This document shows positions 24,369-31,488 of a DNA stretch of 35,794 nucleotides, piece after piece. This stretch comes from Streptomyces sp. UNOC14_S4. GTDB lineage: Bacteria; Actinomycetota; Actinomycetes; Streptomycetales; Streptomycetaceae. The notes below the pieces were generated by a model that was given only the letters and a program-made list of their open reading frames with translations, ran no database searches and was not told the origin of the DNA. The position numbers and the translations under genes were made by a program. The DNA lies in the NCBI RefSeq assembly GCF_020740835.1, contig NZ_JAINFC010000011.1, forward strand, positions 1 through 35,794, read 5' to 3'. Position 1 is the first letter of the stretch; the number at the start of each line of letters is the position of its first letter.

Positions 24369-25039
24369 CGGATGTCTCCCTGCGCGAGGTTCCGCACCCA
24401 GCTCACGTGCCGGTCGATGATCTCCGTCGCCACGCCGGCGTCCCCGGAGCGCAGGGCCTCCAGGATCTCGCGGTGCTCGGCGTGGTTCTTCGCGATGCGG
24501 TCGGGGTGCGCGTGCATGACGGCCACGCCCATGCGGAGCTGACGGTCCCGCAACTGGTCGTAGAGGCGGGACAGGATCTGGTTGCCCGCGCTGCTGACGA
24601 TCTCCGCGTGGAAGGCGCGGTCGCTGACGGAGACGGCGGCCAGGTCGCCCGCCTCGGCCTGCCGCGCCATGGCGTCGAGCAGTCCCTCCAACCGCGTGAG
24701 CAGTTGCTCGGAGGCGGGCACGGCCTTGGCCGCGGCGTACTTCTCGACGAGCAGCCGGGTCTCGACGACGTCCGCGACCTCCTGCGCGGAGACGGCCGTG
24801 ACCAGGGCGCCCTTCTTCGGATAGAGCTTCAGCAGCCCTTCCGCCTCCAGCCGCAGCAGCGCCTCCCGCACCGGCGTCCGGGACACCCCGACCACCTCGG
24901 CCAGCTCCCCTTCGGTGAGCAGCGTCCCGCCCTCGTAATGGCGGTGCAGTACAGCTTCCTTGACGTGGTGGTAGACACGGTCGGCTGCCGGGGGCTGTTT
25001 GACGGCGAGCATCGGATCGGCGGAGGTCGCGGTGGGCAT
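24365..25039 (-). CDS. GntR-family regulator, FCD (FadR) subfamily
   Basis: The 224-residue cytoplasmic repressor has an N-terminal winged helix (about 18-85, with the signature GGTLLTEGELAEVVGVSRTP followed by VREALLRLEAEGLL). The all-helical FCD ligand domain covers about 95-220, with probable metal/ligand residues in DRAFHAEIV and the later HREI and DRH. FCD members respond to small carboxylic acids. ATG 25039 has AAGGTG 6 nt upstream. A palindrome, GATAC-n5-GTATC, lies 13-27 bp before the start and suits autoregulation. The gene overlaps the MFS transporter gene downstream. Confidence 0.92.
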   Translation of the reverse strand: MPTATSADPMLAVKQPPAADRVYHHVKEAVLHRHYEGGTLLTEGELAEVVGVSRTPVREALLRLEAEGLLKLYPKKGALVTAVSAQEVADVVETRLLVEKYAAAKAVPASEQLLTRLEGLLDAMARQAEAGDLAAVSVSDRAFHAEIVSSAGNQILSRLYDQLRDRQLRMGVAVMHAHPDRIAKNHAEHREILEALRSGDAGVATEIIDRHVSWVRNLAQGDIR

Positions 25040-25051
25040 GCGTACACCTTA

Positions 25052-25066
25052 GATACAACACGTATC
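25052..25066. promoter_or_regulatory. Candidate GntR autoregulatory operator
   Basis: GATAC (25052-25056) and GTATC (25062-25066) form a perfect 5-bp-arm palindrome with a 5-nt centre, directly upstream of the GntR ribosome-binding site. Size and position suit a FadR-type GntR dimer. Confidence 0.5.
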
Positions 25067-25153
25067 CGAGGCGAGCCCGTGTCCGCATGGCGGACCCCGA
25101 CGGGTGTCTACACCCGTCTACCCCGGGGGCTTCGCCCCCGGTCACAGAAGCGG

Positions 25154-25969
25154 CTACGGCCGCCAGCCGTCCAGCGGCGTGATGAAGACGAAGCGCAGAT
25201 CCGGCCGCTGTATCGGCAGCAGCACATGCGTCGTCACCCGCACCTCCCGCCGCCCGTGAACCGGCAGGCACAGCCGGAAGACATGCCCGTCCCGGTGCTC
25301 GACCACGTCGTGCTCCTCGGACCAGATGCGCCGGCAGTCCGCGTCCGCGTCGAGAATGTCGGCCACCAGCCCCCGCAGTTCGCCATTGGCCGCATCGCTG
25401 TTCGCCGCGACGCGCAGCATCGCGAGATAGACGCGTGCGCAGCTGTCCTCCCAGTCGAGCATCTGCTCGCGGGCCTCGGGGTCGAGCAGGGCCCACCGCA
25501 TGAGATTGGCCCCGGGCCGCCGCGCCCAGGGAAACCACTCGCCCATGAGGGAATTCGTGGCGACGACATTCCAGGCCACGTCGGAGAGATATGCGGGGTA
25601 GGAAACCTGCTGTTCGAGCAGCGCTTTCACGCCGTGCGGCAATTCGCCGCCCGCCCCGGGCAGCGCGGGCGGGCGGCGGCCGGTGACGGCGAGGAAGAGC
25701 GTCAGCGTCTCCGCGTCGCTCAGCCGGAGCGCCTGCGCGACGCGCAGCAGGAAGCTCTCGGAGAAGTCCTGGCGGCGGCCCGCCTCCAGCGCGCGGTACC
25801 AGCCCTCGCTCACTCCGGTCAGCCGCGCCACGTGCGCCTGGGAGAGCTTGCGGCCGGGGGGCGGGAAGGTGCCGCGCAGCTCACGGACGGTGCGCGCGTC
25901 GACGCGCGCACGCCACGCACGGAGGAGCCGGCTGATGGACTCTCCGTCCACCCGGTCGACGCCTTCCAC
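25154..25969 (-). CDS. XRE-family regulator with MmyB-like ligand domain
   Basis: The product is 271 residues from GTG 25969. An N-terminal HTH of the XRE type lies at about 40-95 (LSQAHVARLTGVSEGWYRALEAGRR). A C-terminal MmyB-like ligand-binding domain follows, with PAYLSDVAWNVVATNSLMGEWFP, REQMLDWEDSCARVYLAMLR and a terminal DLRFVFITPLDGW. Such PAS-like domains bind fatty-acid-type ligands in a characterised member. GTG 25969 is chosen because GGAGG precedes it by 4 nt and a palindrome lies just beyond. A TTG at 26005 in the same frame would add 12 residues but has no Shine-Dalgarno and would put the palindrome inside the coding region. Confidence 0.85.
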   Translation of the reverse strand: MEGVDRVDGESISRLLRAWRARVDARTVRELRGTFPPPGRKLSQAHVARLTGVSEGWYRALEAGRRQDFSESFLLRVAQALRLSDAETLTLFLAVTGRRPPALPGAGGELPHGVKALLEQQVSYPAYLSDVAWNVVATNSLMGEWFPWARRPGANLMRWALLDPEAREQMLDWEDSCARVYLAMLRVAANSDAANGELRGLVADILDADADCRRIWSEEHDVVEHRDGHVFRLCLPVHGRREVRVTTHVLLPIQRPDLRFVFITPLDGWRP

Positions 25970-25982
25970 GTGGCCTCCAAAT

Positions 25983-26001
25983 CCGACAGTGCAAGTGTCG
26001 G
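25983..26001. promoter_or_regulatory. Palindromic operator candidate of the XRE regulator
   Basis: CCGACAGTGCAAGTGTCGG has perfect 6-bp arms (CCGACA/TGTCGG) and a 7-bp centre. A -35-like TTGACC on the minus strand overlaps its upstream edge (26005-26000). Autoregulation is the likely meaning. Confidence 0.5.
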
Positions 26002-26078
26002 TCAATCTTAAGTAAATTGCCCAGCACGGGCTATTCCACCCCCTGCCAGGGTGGTGACCCGAGGCCGCTCCGTAACAG

Positions 26079-26150
26079 GACCAAGGGCCCGGACGCTTCT
26101 TCTCTCCTCACTGGAGGGGGGTGAGGAGAGAAGCGTCCGGGCCCTTGGTC
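26079..26150. terminator. Very long hairpin between bkdC and the XRE gene
   Basis: Arms 26079-26111 and 26121-26150 pair over about 30 bp with one 3-nt bulge (CTT) and a 9-nt loop. It lies about 90 bp past the bkdC stop on the transcribed strand. No T-tract follows on either side. It probably ends bkd transcription and shields the XRE promoter. Confidence 0.75.
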
Positions 26151-26238
26151 TTGGCCGGTCCTGGCTCCGATCTCGGCCGGTCTCGGCCTTTTCCCAGAAT
26201 TGGTTTCCCATTCAACCGCTTTCGCGGGTTTCCGGGAA

Positions 26239-27705
26239 TCAGCCCCAGGTGATCAGCCGCTTCGGGTTCTCCAGTACGGCCGCGATATCGGCGAGCACCT
26301 TGGAACCGAGTTCCCCGTCGACCAGACGGTGGTCGAAGGAGAGCGCCAGCGTCGTCACATGCCGCGGCTTGATCTTGCCCTTGTGGACCCACGGCTGAAG
26401 CTTGATCGCGCCGAAGGCCAGGATCGCCGACTCGCCCGGGTTGAGGATGGGCGTGCCGGTGTCGATGCCGAAGACACCCACGTTGGTGATGGTGACCGTG
26501 CCGCCCGCCATGTCCGCCGGGCTGGTCCTGCCTTCCCGCGCGGTGCCGACGAGCTCGCCCAGGGCGGTCGACAGCTCGGGGAGCGTCTTGGCGTCCGCGT
26601 CCTTGATGTTCGGCACGATCAGGCCGCGCGGCGTGGCGGCCGCGATGCCCAGGTTCACGTAGTGCTTGACCACGATCTCCTGGTTGGCCTCGTCCCAGGC
26701 GGCGTTGATGCCGGGGTTCCGCTTGATCGCGACGAGCAGCGCCTTGGCGACGAGCAGCAGCGGGTTGACCCGCAGCCCGGCCATGTCCGGGTCGTCCTTG
26801 AGCTTCTGCACGAGCTTCATCGTGCGGGTCACGTCGACGGTGACGAACTCCGTGACGTGCGGCGCGGTGAAGGCGCTCGCGACCATCGCCTGAGCGGTGG
26901 CCTTGCGTACGCCCTTGACGGGGATGCGGGTCTCGCGCGCGGCGAGGCCCGGTGCCCCGGCCGCCGCGGGCACCTCCGCGACCGCCACCGGCTCCTCCGC
27001 GACCGGGGAGGGCGCGAGGCGCGCGGCGGCTGCGGCGTGGACGTCCTCACGGGTCACGATGCCGTCGGCCCCGGTCGCCACGACCGTGGCCAGGTCGATA
27101 CCGAGGTCCTTGGCGAGCTTGCGCACCGGGGGCTTGGCCAGCGGACGGGCCTGACCCGGGACGGCCTCGGGCGCTACGGGTGCCACGGGCTCTGCGGGTG
27201 CCACGGGCGCCGCTATCGGGGCGGGTGCCGGAGCCCCGTTGAGCTCCGCCTGCACGGCGGCGGTCACCGAGGCGGAACGGTCCGGCTGCGCCTTGCGGGG
27301 CCGGCGCTTGGTGGAGGACGGCGCGGCGCCGTACCCCACCAGGACCGCCTGCCGCTCGGGCGCGGCGGGCGCCTCGGGCGTGGCGGCGGGGGCAGGGGCC
27401 GCGGCGGCCGCCGCGGGCGCGGCCGGCGCGTCGGCGGGCCCGGCGCCCGGGTCGGTGTCCACGGAGATGATCACCTGGCCGACGTCGACCGTCGTGCCCT
27501 CCGGGAAGCGGAGTTCGTGCACGACACCGTCGAACGGGATCGGCAGCTCGACGGCGGCCTTGGCCGTCTCCACCTCGCACACGATCTGGCCGTCGGAGAC
27601 GGTGTCGCCCGCGGCGACGTACCACTTGAGGATCTCCGCCTCGGTGAGCCCCTCGCCGACGTCCGGCATCTTGAACTCGCGGAAGCGCATGCTGTTTGCG
27701 GTCAT
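26239..27705 (-). CDS. bkdC: E2 dihydrolipoamide acyltransferase of branched-chain 2-oxoacid dehydrogenase
   Basis: The 488-residue core subunit transfers the branched-chain acyl group from E1 to CoA. An N-terminal lipoyl domain (about 8-85) carries the lipoylated K49 in EVETAKAAVELP. A long Ala/Pro linker follows, then the E1/E3-binding domain near 195-235 (VRKLAKDLGIDLATV). The catalytic domain follows, with H459 and D463 in FDHRLVDGE. It starts 24 nt after the bkdB stop at ATG 27705, with GAGGAG 10 nt upstream; GTG 27711 is an alternative. It is the last gene of the operon. No E3 (dihydrolipoamide dehydrogenase) gene is present, as often in Streptomyces bkd operons. Confidence 0.93.
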   Translation of the reverse strand: MTANSMRFREFKMPDVGEGLTEAEILKWYVAAGDTVSDGQIVCEVETAKAAVELPIPFDGVVHELRFPEGTTVDVGQVIISVDTDPGAGPADAPAAPAAAAAAPAPAATPEAPAAPERQAVLVGYGAAPSSTKRRPRKAQPDRSASVTAAVQAELNGAPAPAPIAAPVAPAEPVAPVAPEAVPGQARPLAKPPVRKLAKDLGIDLATVVATGADGIVTREDVHAAAAARLAPSPVAEEPVAVAEVPAAAGAPGLAARETRIPVKGVRKATAQAMVASAFTAPHVTEFVTVDVTRTMKLVQKLKDDPDMAGLRVNPLLLVAKALLVAIKRNPGINAAWDEANQEIVVKHYVNLGIAAATPRGLIVPNIKDADAKTLPELSTALGELVGTAREGRTSPADMAGGTVTITNVGVFGIDTGTPILNPGESAILAFGAIKLQPWVHKGKIKPRHVTTLALSFDHRLVDGELGSKVLADIAAVLENPKRLITWG

Positions 27706-27728
27706 GGTCACGACTCTCCTCGTACCCC

Positions 27729-28709
27729 TCAGTACGCCAGCGCGCGGTCGACGGCGTCGAGCACCCGGTCCAGTCCCGGAAGGTACTCGTCCTCCAGCCG
27801 GGACGGCGGGTAGGGCGCGTGATATCCGCCGACCCGCAGCACCGGTGCCTCCAGGTGGTAGAAGCAGCGCTCGGTGATCCGGGCGGCGATCTCGGCGCCG
27901 CTGCCGTAGAAGACCGGTGCCTCGTGGACGACGACCAGACGGCGGGTCCGCTCGACGGACGCCTGGATCGAGTCGAAGTCGATGGGCGACATCGACCGGA
28001 GGTCCAGCACCTCCAGCGACTTGCCCTCCTCGGCGGCCGCCGCGGCAGCCTCGAGACAGGTCTTCACCATGGGGCCGTAGGCGGCCAGGGTGAGGTCGGT
28101 GCCCGCGCGCGCGACGCGCGCGGTGTGCAGCGGTCCGGGGATCGCCTCGGTGTCGACCTCGGACTTGTCGTGATAGCGGCGCTTCGGCTCGAAATAGATC
28201 ACCGGGTCGTCGCTCTGGATGGCCTGCTGGAGCATCCAGTAGGCGTCCGAGGCGTTCGACGGGGAGATCACCTTCAGGCCCGCCACATGCGCGAACAGCG
28301 CCTCGGGGGACTCGCTGTGGTGCTCGACGGCACCGATCGCGCCGCCGTAGGGGATGCGGATGACGACCGGCAGCTTGACCTTGCCGAGCGACCGGGCGTG
28401 CATCTTGGCCAGCTGGGTGACGATCTGGTCGTACGCGGGGAAGACGAAACCGTCGAACTGGATCTCCACGACCGGCCGGTAGCCGCGCAGGGCGAGGCCG
28501 ATCGCGGTGCCCACGATGCCGGACTCGGCGAGCGGGGTGTCGATGACCCGCTCCTCGCCGAAGTCCTTCTGCAGGCCGTCGGTGACACGGAAGACGCCGC
28601 CGAGCTTGCCCACGTCCTCGCCCATGATCAGGACCTTGGGATCGTTCTCCAGGGCGGTGCGCAGCGAGGCGTTGATCGCCTTCGCGATGGAGAGCTTCTC
28701 TACGGACAT
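27729..28709 (-). CDS. bkdB: E1-beta subunit of branched-chain 2-oxoacid dehydrogenase
   Basis: The 326-residue subunit forms the alpha2beta2 thiamine-diphosphate decarboxylase with the upstream gene product. It shows the transketolase-like pyrimidine domain (VLIMGEDVGKLGGVFRVTDGL, with E in TPLAESGIVGTAIGLA contacting the cofactor) and the C-terminal transketolase domain (LTLAAYGPMVKTCLEAA, VVVHEAPVFYGSGAEI). Length is normal. The ATG at 28709 overlaps the bkdA stop by one base (TGATG), so the two chains are made together by coupled translation. Confidence 0.93.
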   Translation of the reverse strand: MSVEKLSIAKAINASLRTALENDPKVLIMGEDVGKLGGVFRVTDGLQKDFGEERVIDTPLAESGIVGTAIGLALRGYRPVVEIQFDGFVFPAYDQIVTQLAKMHARSLGKVKLPVVIRIPYGGAIGAVEHHSESPEALFAHVAGLKVISPSNASDAYWMLQQAIQSDDPVIYFEPKRRYHDKSEVDTEAIPGPLHTARVARAGTDLTLAAYGPMVKTCLEAAAAAAEEGKSLEVLDLRSMSPIDFDSIQASVERTRRLVVVHEAPVFYGSGAEIAARITERCFYHLEAPVLRVGGYHAPYPPSRLEDEYLPGLDRVLDAVDRALAY

Positions 28710-29869
28710 CAGTGGCTCTCCTCGGCGAACGAAGCCTGGTAGGCGGCGAACTGCGCGCGCTCCTCGTCGACGAGCGCGTGGCCGTCGGCGTAGATGTTCT
28801 CGAAGATCGCCATGTGGTCGGGGTCCGGCATGCTGCGGACGACGTCGCGCACCCGCTTGGCGAGGGCGTCGGACTCCTCCTCCAGCGCGGTGAAGAACGC
28901 CTCGTCGGCGTGGCCCTCGCGCTCCATGAGCGTGCGCAGGCGCAGGATCGGGTCCTTGGCCTCCCACAGCTCGCGCTCCTCGTCGCGGCGGTAGCGCGTC
29001 GGGTCGTCGGAGGTGGTGTGGGCACCCATGCGGTAGGTGAACGCCTCGACGAGCGTGGGGCCCTGGCCGGTGCGGGCACGGTCCAGCGCGGCCTTGGTGA
29101 CGGCCAGCACGGCCAGGACGTCGTTGCCGTCGACGCGGACGCCCGGGAAGCCGTAGCCCTGCGCGCGCTGGTAGAGCGGGACGCGGGTCTGCCGGTCGGT
29201 GGGCTCGGAGATGGCCCACTGGTTGTTCTGGCAGAAGAAGACCACAGGGGCGTTGTAGACGGCGGAGAACGTGAACGCCTCCGCCACGTCGCCCTGGCTG
29301 GAGGCGCCGTCGCCGAAGTAGGCGATCACGGCGGAGTCCGCGCCGTCCTTGGCGACGCCCATGGCGTAGCCGGTCGCGTGCAGGGCCTGCGAGCCGATGA
29401 CGATCGTGTAGAGGTGGAAGTTGTTCTCGTTGGGGTCCCAGCCGCCGTTGTTCACGCCGCGGAACATGCCCAGGAGGTTCGTGGGGTCGACCCCGCGGCA
29501 CCAGGCGACGCCGTGCTCGCGGTAGGTCGGGAAGACGTAGTCGTCGTCGCGGGTGGCCCGGCCGGAGCCGATCTGCGCGGCCTCCTGGCCGAGCAGCGAG
29601 GCCCACAGGCCCAGTTCGCCCTGGCGCTGCAGGGTGGTGGCCTCCGCGTCGAACCGGCGGGTCAGCACCATGTCGCGGTACAGTCCACGCAGTTCCTCGG
29701 ACGTCAGGTCGATGGAGTAGTCGGGGTGCTCGACCCGCTCGCCCTCCGGCGTCAGCAGCTGTACGAGCTCGGGCTCGTCCGGCCGGGCGGCCTTCGTGGC
29801 CTTGGTCCCGGCGGCGCGCTTGCTGCTGCCCCGGCGCGGCTTGCGCGCGGCAGTGCTGTCCACAGTCAC
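28709..29869 (-). CDS. bkdA: E1-alpha subunit of branched-chain 2-oxoacid dehydrogenase
   Basis: The 386-residue chain binds thiamine diphosphate and decarboxylates the 2-oxoacids of valine, leucine and isoleucine. These feed the acyl-CoA starters of branched fatty acids and some polyketides. The diphosphate motif is seen as GDGASSQGDVAEAF...FCQNN. The phosphorylation-loop-like segment YRMGAHTTSDDPTRYR is conserved. A basic, Lys/Arg/Ala-rich tail of about 40 residues precedes the domain. GTG 29869 is chosen because GGAGGAG lies 4 nt upstream; the frame is open further but without signals. It is the first gene of bkdA-bkdB-bkdC. A pyruvate-specific role is less likely but cannot be excluded from sequence. 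Confidence 0.9.
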   Translation of the reverse strand: MTVDSTAARKPRRGSSKRAAGTKATKAARPDEPELVQLLTPEGERVEHPDYSIDLTSEELRGLYRDMVLTRRFDAEATTLQRQGELGLWASLLGQEAAQIGSGRATRDDDYVFPTYREHGVAWCRGVDPTNLLGMFRGVNNGGWDPNENNFHLYTIVIGSQALHATGYAMGVAKDGADSAVIAYFGDGASSQGDVAEAFTFSAVYNAPVVFFCQNNQWAISEPTDRQTRVPLYQRAQGYGFPGVRVDGNDVLAVLAVTKAALDRARTGQGPTLVEAFTYRMGAHTTSDDPTRYRRDEERELWEAKDPILRLRTLMEREGHADEAFFTALEEESDALAKRVRDVVRSMPDPDHMAIFENIYADGHALVDEERAQFAAYQASFAEESH

Positions 29870-29946
29870 GTTGCTCCTCCGTCTGTCCGGCCCCCGGGGT
29901 CGCCGGTGGCCAGATGGGGTCCCCTGCCGTGAGGCAGGAGAGTGCT

Positions 29947-29999
29947 CGCCCGGTCCCCGACGGCACACGGGGTGGGTGTGCCGAGGCCGGCACCGGGCG
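29947..29999. repeat. Nested inverted repeat in the bkd leader
   Basis: Outer arms CGCCCGGT (29947-29954) and ACCGGGCG (29992-29999) enclose inner arms CGGCACAC (29961-29968) and GTGTGCCG (29976-29983), with a 7-nt loop. It lies 78-130 bp upstream of bkdA on the transcribed strand, so it could be a structured 5' leader. The rest of the 360-bp gap holds the AT-rich palindrome listed separately. Confidence 0.5.
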
Positions 30000-30075
30000 T
30001 GACAGGCGCCCCGGCCAATGGCCTGCAATAAGCACGTTACCCAGAAGGACGCATTCCTGCGAAACCCCGTCTGAC

Positions 30076-30115
30076 CTGCAATTTTGCTTGGATTTCCAAG
30101 TAAATCGAGAAAGCG
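30076..30115. promoter_or_regulatory. AT-rich regulatory island with palindrome CTTGGATTTCCAAG
   Basis: In otherwise GC-rich DNA this stretch is strongly AT-rich. It centres on a perfect 14-bp palindrome (30087-30100), flanked by TGCAATTTTG and TAAATCG. It lies between bkdA and the divergent response regulator gene, about 220 bp before bkdA. AT-rich palindromes of this kind suit AsnC/Lrp regulators; an Lrp-type BkdR has been described for Streptomyces bkd genes. No Lrp-type gene is in the window. Confidence 0.55.
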
Positions 30116-30229
30116 GGACAACGCTCCTGGTCACGCCCTTGTGAGCACGGCCGTGCAGGCCGCCGGAACGTCCGGAGGTTATCCCGGAGGACAAGAGCAG
30201 GGGAAGAGTTGATGTGAGACTCTGGGCCT

Positions 30230-30889
30230 GTGCCCGAACAGCGAAAAATCACGGTATTTCTGCTCGACGACCACGAGGTGGTCCGCCGGGGCGTGCACGA
30301 GATGCTCTCCGTGGAGGCGGACATCGAGGTCGTGGGCGAGGCCGGCACGGCCGCCGACGCCCTCGTGCGCATTCTCGCGACCCGGCCCGATGTCGCCGTT
30401 CTGGACGTTCGCCTTCCGGATGGCAGCGGAGTGGAAGTATGCCGGGAAATCCGCTCGCAGGACGAGAACATCAAATGCCTGATGCTCACCTCCTTCGCGG
30501 ACGACGAGGCGCTCTTCGACGCCATCATGGCAGGGGCGTCCGGCTACGTACTGAAAGCGATCCGGGGCAATGAGCTGCTCTCGGCGGTACGGGACGTGGC
30601 GGCCGGGAAATCCCTCCTCGACCCGGTGGCGACGGCCCGCGTGCTGGAGCGGCTGCGCGACGGCAAGCACACCAAGGGCGACGACCGGCTGGCGAGCCTG
30701 ACCGACCAGGAGCGGCGCATCCTCGACCTGATCGGCGAGGGCCTGACCAACCGCGCCATCGGCGAGCGGCTGCACCTCGCCGAGAAGACCATCAAGAACT
30801 ACGTCTCCAGCCTGCTGTCCAAGCTGGGCATGGAGCGGCGCTCCCAGGCAGCCGCGTACGTGGCCAGGCTGGAGGCCCGGAAGAACTGA
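30230..30889 (+). CDS. NarL/DevR-type response regulator
   Basis: The 219-residue cytoplasmic regulator has a receiver domain (about 6-122) with acidic pocket D13/D14, phosphoacceptor D59 in VAVLDVRLPDG, and the conserved Thr/Ser and Lys in MLTSFADD and YVLKAI. A LuxR-type HTH follows (about 153-212, LTDQERRILDLIGEGLTNRAIGERL). The sequence style (DDHEVVRRGVHEML, HLAEKTIKNYVS) is that of the DevR/DosR/OsdR group. No histidine kinase gene is adjacent, so it is an orphan here. GTG 30230 lacks a Shine-Dalgarno. It is divergent from bkdABC and is followed by an FMN protein with a DevR-like box. Confidence 0.92.
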   Translation: MPEQRKITVFLLDDHEVVRRGVHEMLSVEADIEVVGEAGTAADALVRILATRPDVAVLDVRLPDGSGVEVCREIRSQDENIKCLMLTSFADDEALFDAIMAGASGYVLKAIRGNELLSAVRDVAAGKSLLDPVATARVLERLRDGKHTKGDDRLASLTDQERRILDLIGEGLTNRAIGERLHLAEKTIKNYVSSLLSKLGMERRSQAAAYVARLEARKN

Positions 30890-30948
30890 CGGGCGCGCCA
30901 TAAGGGCTCGAAGGGCCCGCCCCCGGTTTCGGCCGTTTGCTGTATTTC

Positions 30949-30962
30949 AGGACCAACGTCCC
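30949..30962. promoter_or_regulatory. DevR/DosR-like box before the FMN protein
   Basis: AGGACCAACGTCCC agrees with the DevR/DosR 14-mer GGGACTWWAGTCCC at 11 positions, including both GAC/GTC half-sites. It is centred about 65 bp before the ATG at 31021. The neighbouring response regulator belongs to the DevR group. Confidence 0.5.
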
Positions 30963-30966
30963 TGGA

Positions 30967-30988
30967 CGTAGGGGCGGGTGCCCCTACG
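30967..30988. terminator. Hairpin CGTAGGGGC/GCCCCTACG
   Basis: Perfect 9-bp arms enclose a 4-nt loop (GGGT). It lies 80 bp past the response regulator stop and 32 bp before the next gene. It could end the first transcript, or could form part of the promoter or operator of the next. Confidence 0.45.
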
Positions 30989-31020
30989 GGGGCAGGACAC
31001 CACCGGGCACAGTGGTGGCC

Positions 31021-31473
31021 ATGCTCACACCGCACGCCGGGGCCCCCGGCGACCACGACGAATACCGGGCGCTCGAACTGCTCGCCCGCATGCCCTACGG
31101 CAGGCTCTCCGTGAGCATGCGCGCGCTGCCCTTCGTCACCGTCGCCCGGCACATCGTGAGCGGTCGCTCGGTCCTGCTGCGCCTGCACGGCGGTTTCGGC
31201 TACGCGCAGGCCTGCGACGGAAATGTCGTCGCGTACGGCGCCGACAATCTCGGTGACCGCGGCGAGGGCGACGAGGACGTCTGGACCGTGCAATTCGCGG
31301 GCACCGCACGTCTCTTCGCCCCGTCCCCCGCCGAACTCGAACGTTTCGGCAGGCCCCCGCGCACGGCGGACGACGCGCCTTTCATTCCCGAATACCTGTG
31401 CATCGAACCGCAGTTCATCACCGTGCATCACCTCGGAGGCGTCCCCGTGCGACAGGTCACCCACTCCGCCTGA
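31021..31473 (+). CDS. Pyridoxamine 5'-phosphate oxidase-like FMN split-barrel protein
   Basis: The 150-residue cytoplasmic protein has the flavin split-barrel pattern: LLARMPYGRLSVSMRALPFVTVARHIV, SVLLRLHGGFGY, VVAYGADNL, VWTVQFAGTARLF. This small class includes nitroimidazole-reductase-like and F420- or FMN-binding proteins; the cofactor and substrate are not decidable here. Such proteins are typical DevR/DosR regulon members, which suits its position after the DevR-type regulator and its box. ATG 31021 is the family-typical start; CACAGT lies 7 nt upstream, an imperfect leaderless look, with no Shine-Dalgarno. The phosphotransferase gene begins 15 bp past the stop with its own -10. Confidence 0.85.
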   Translation: MLTPHAGAPGDHDEYRALELLARMPYGRLSVSMRALPFVTVARHIVSGRSVLLRLHGGFGYAQACDGNVVAYGADNLGDRGEGDEDVWTVQFAGTARLFAPSPAELERFGRPPRTADDAPFIPEYLCIEPQFITVHHLGGVPVRQVTHSA

Positions 31474-31475
31474 TC

Positions 31476-31481
31476 TAACAT
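31476..31481 (+). promoter_or_regulatory. -10 element TAACAT, leaderless arrangement
   Basis: TAACAT ends 7 nt before GTG 31489. The GGAG in between is only one base from the start codon, too close to serve as a ribosome-binding site. It gives the phosphotransferase its own start of transcription despite the 15-bp gap to the upstream gene. Confidence 0.6.
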
Positions 31482-31488
31482 TTGGAGC

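Noticed and set aside
24308..26011. 567-codon plus-strand open frame across the GntR and XRE genes
   Set aside because: It lies opposite two well-supported regulators and has no domain or start signal.
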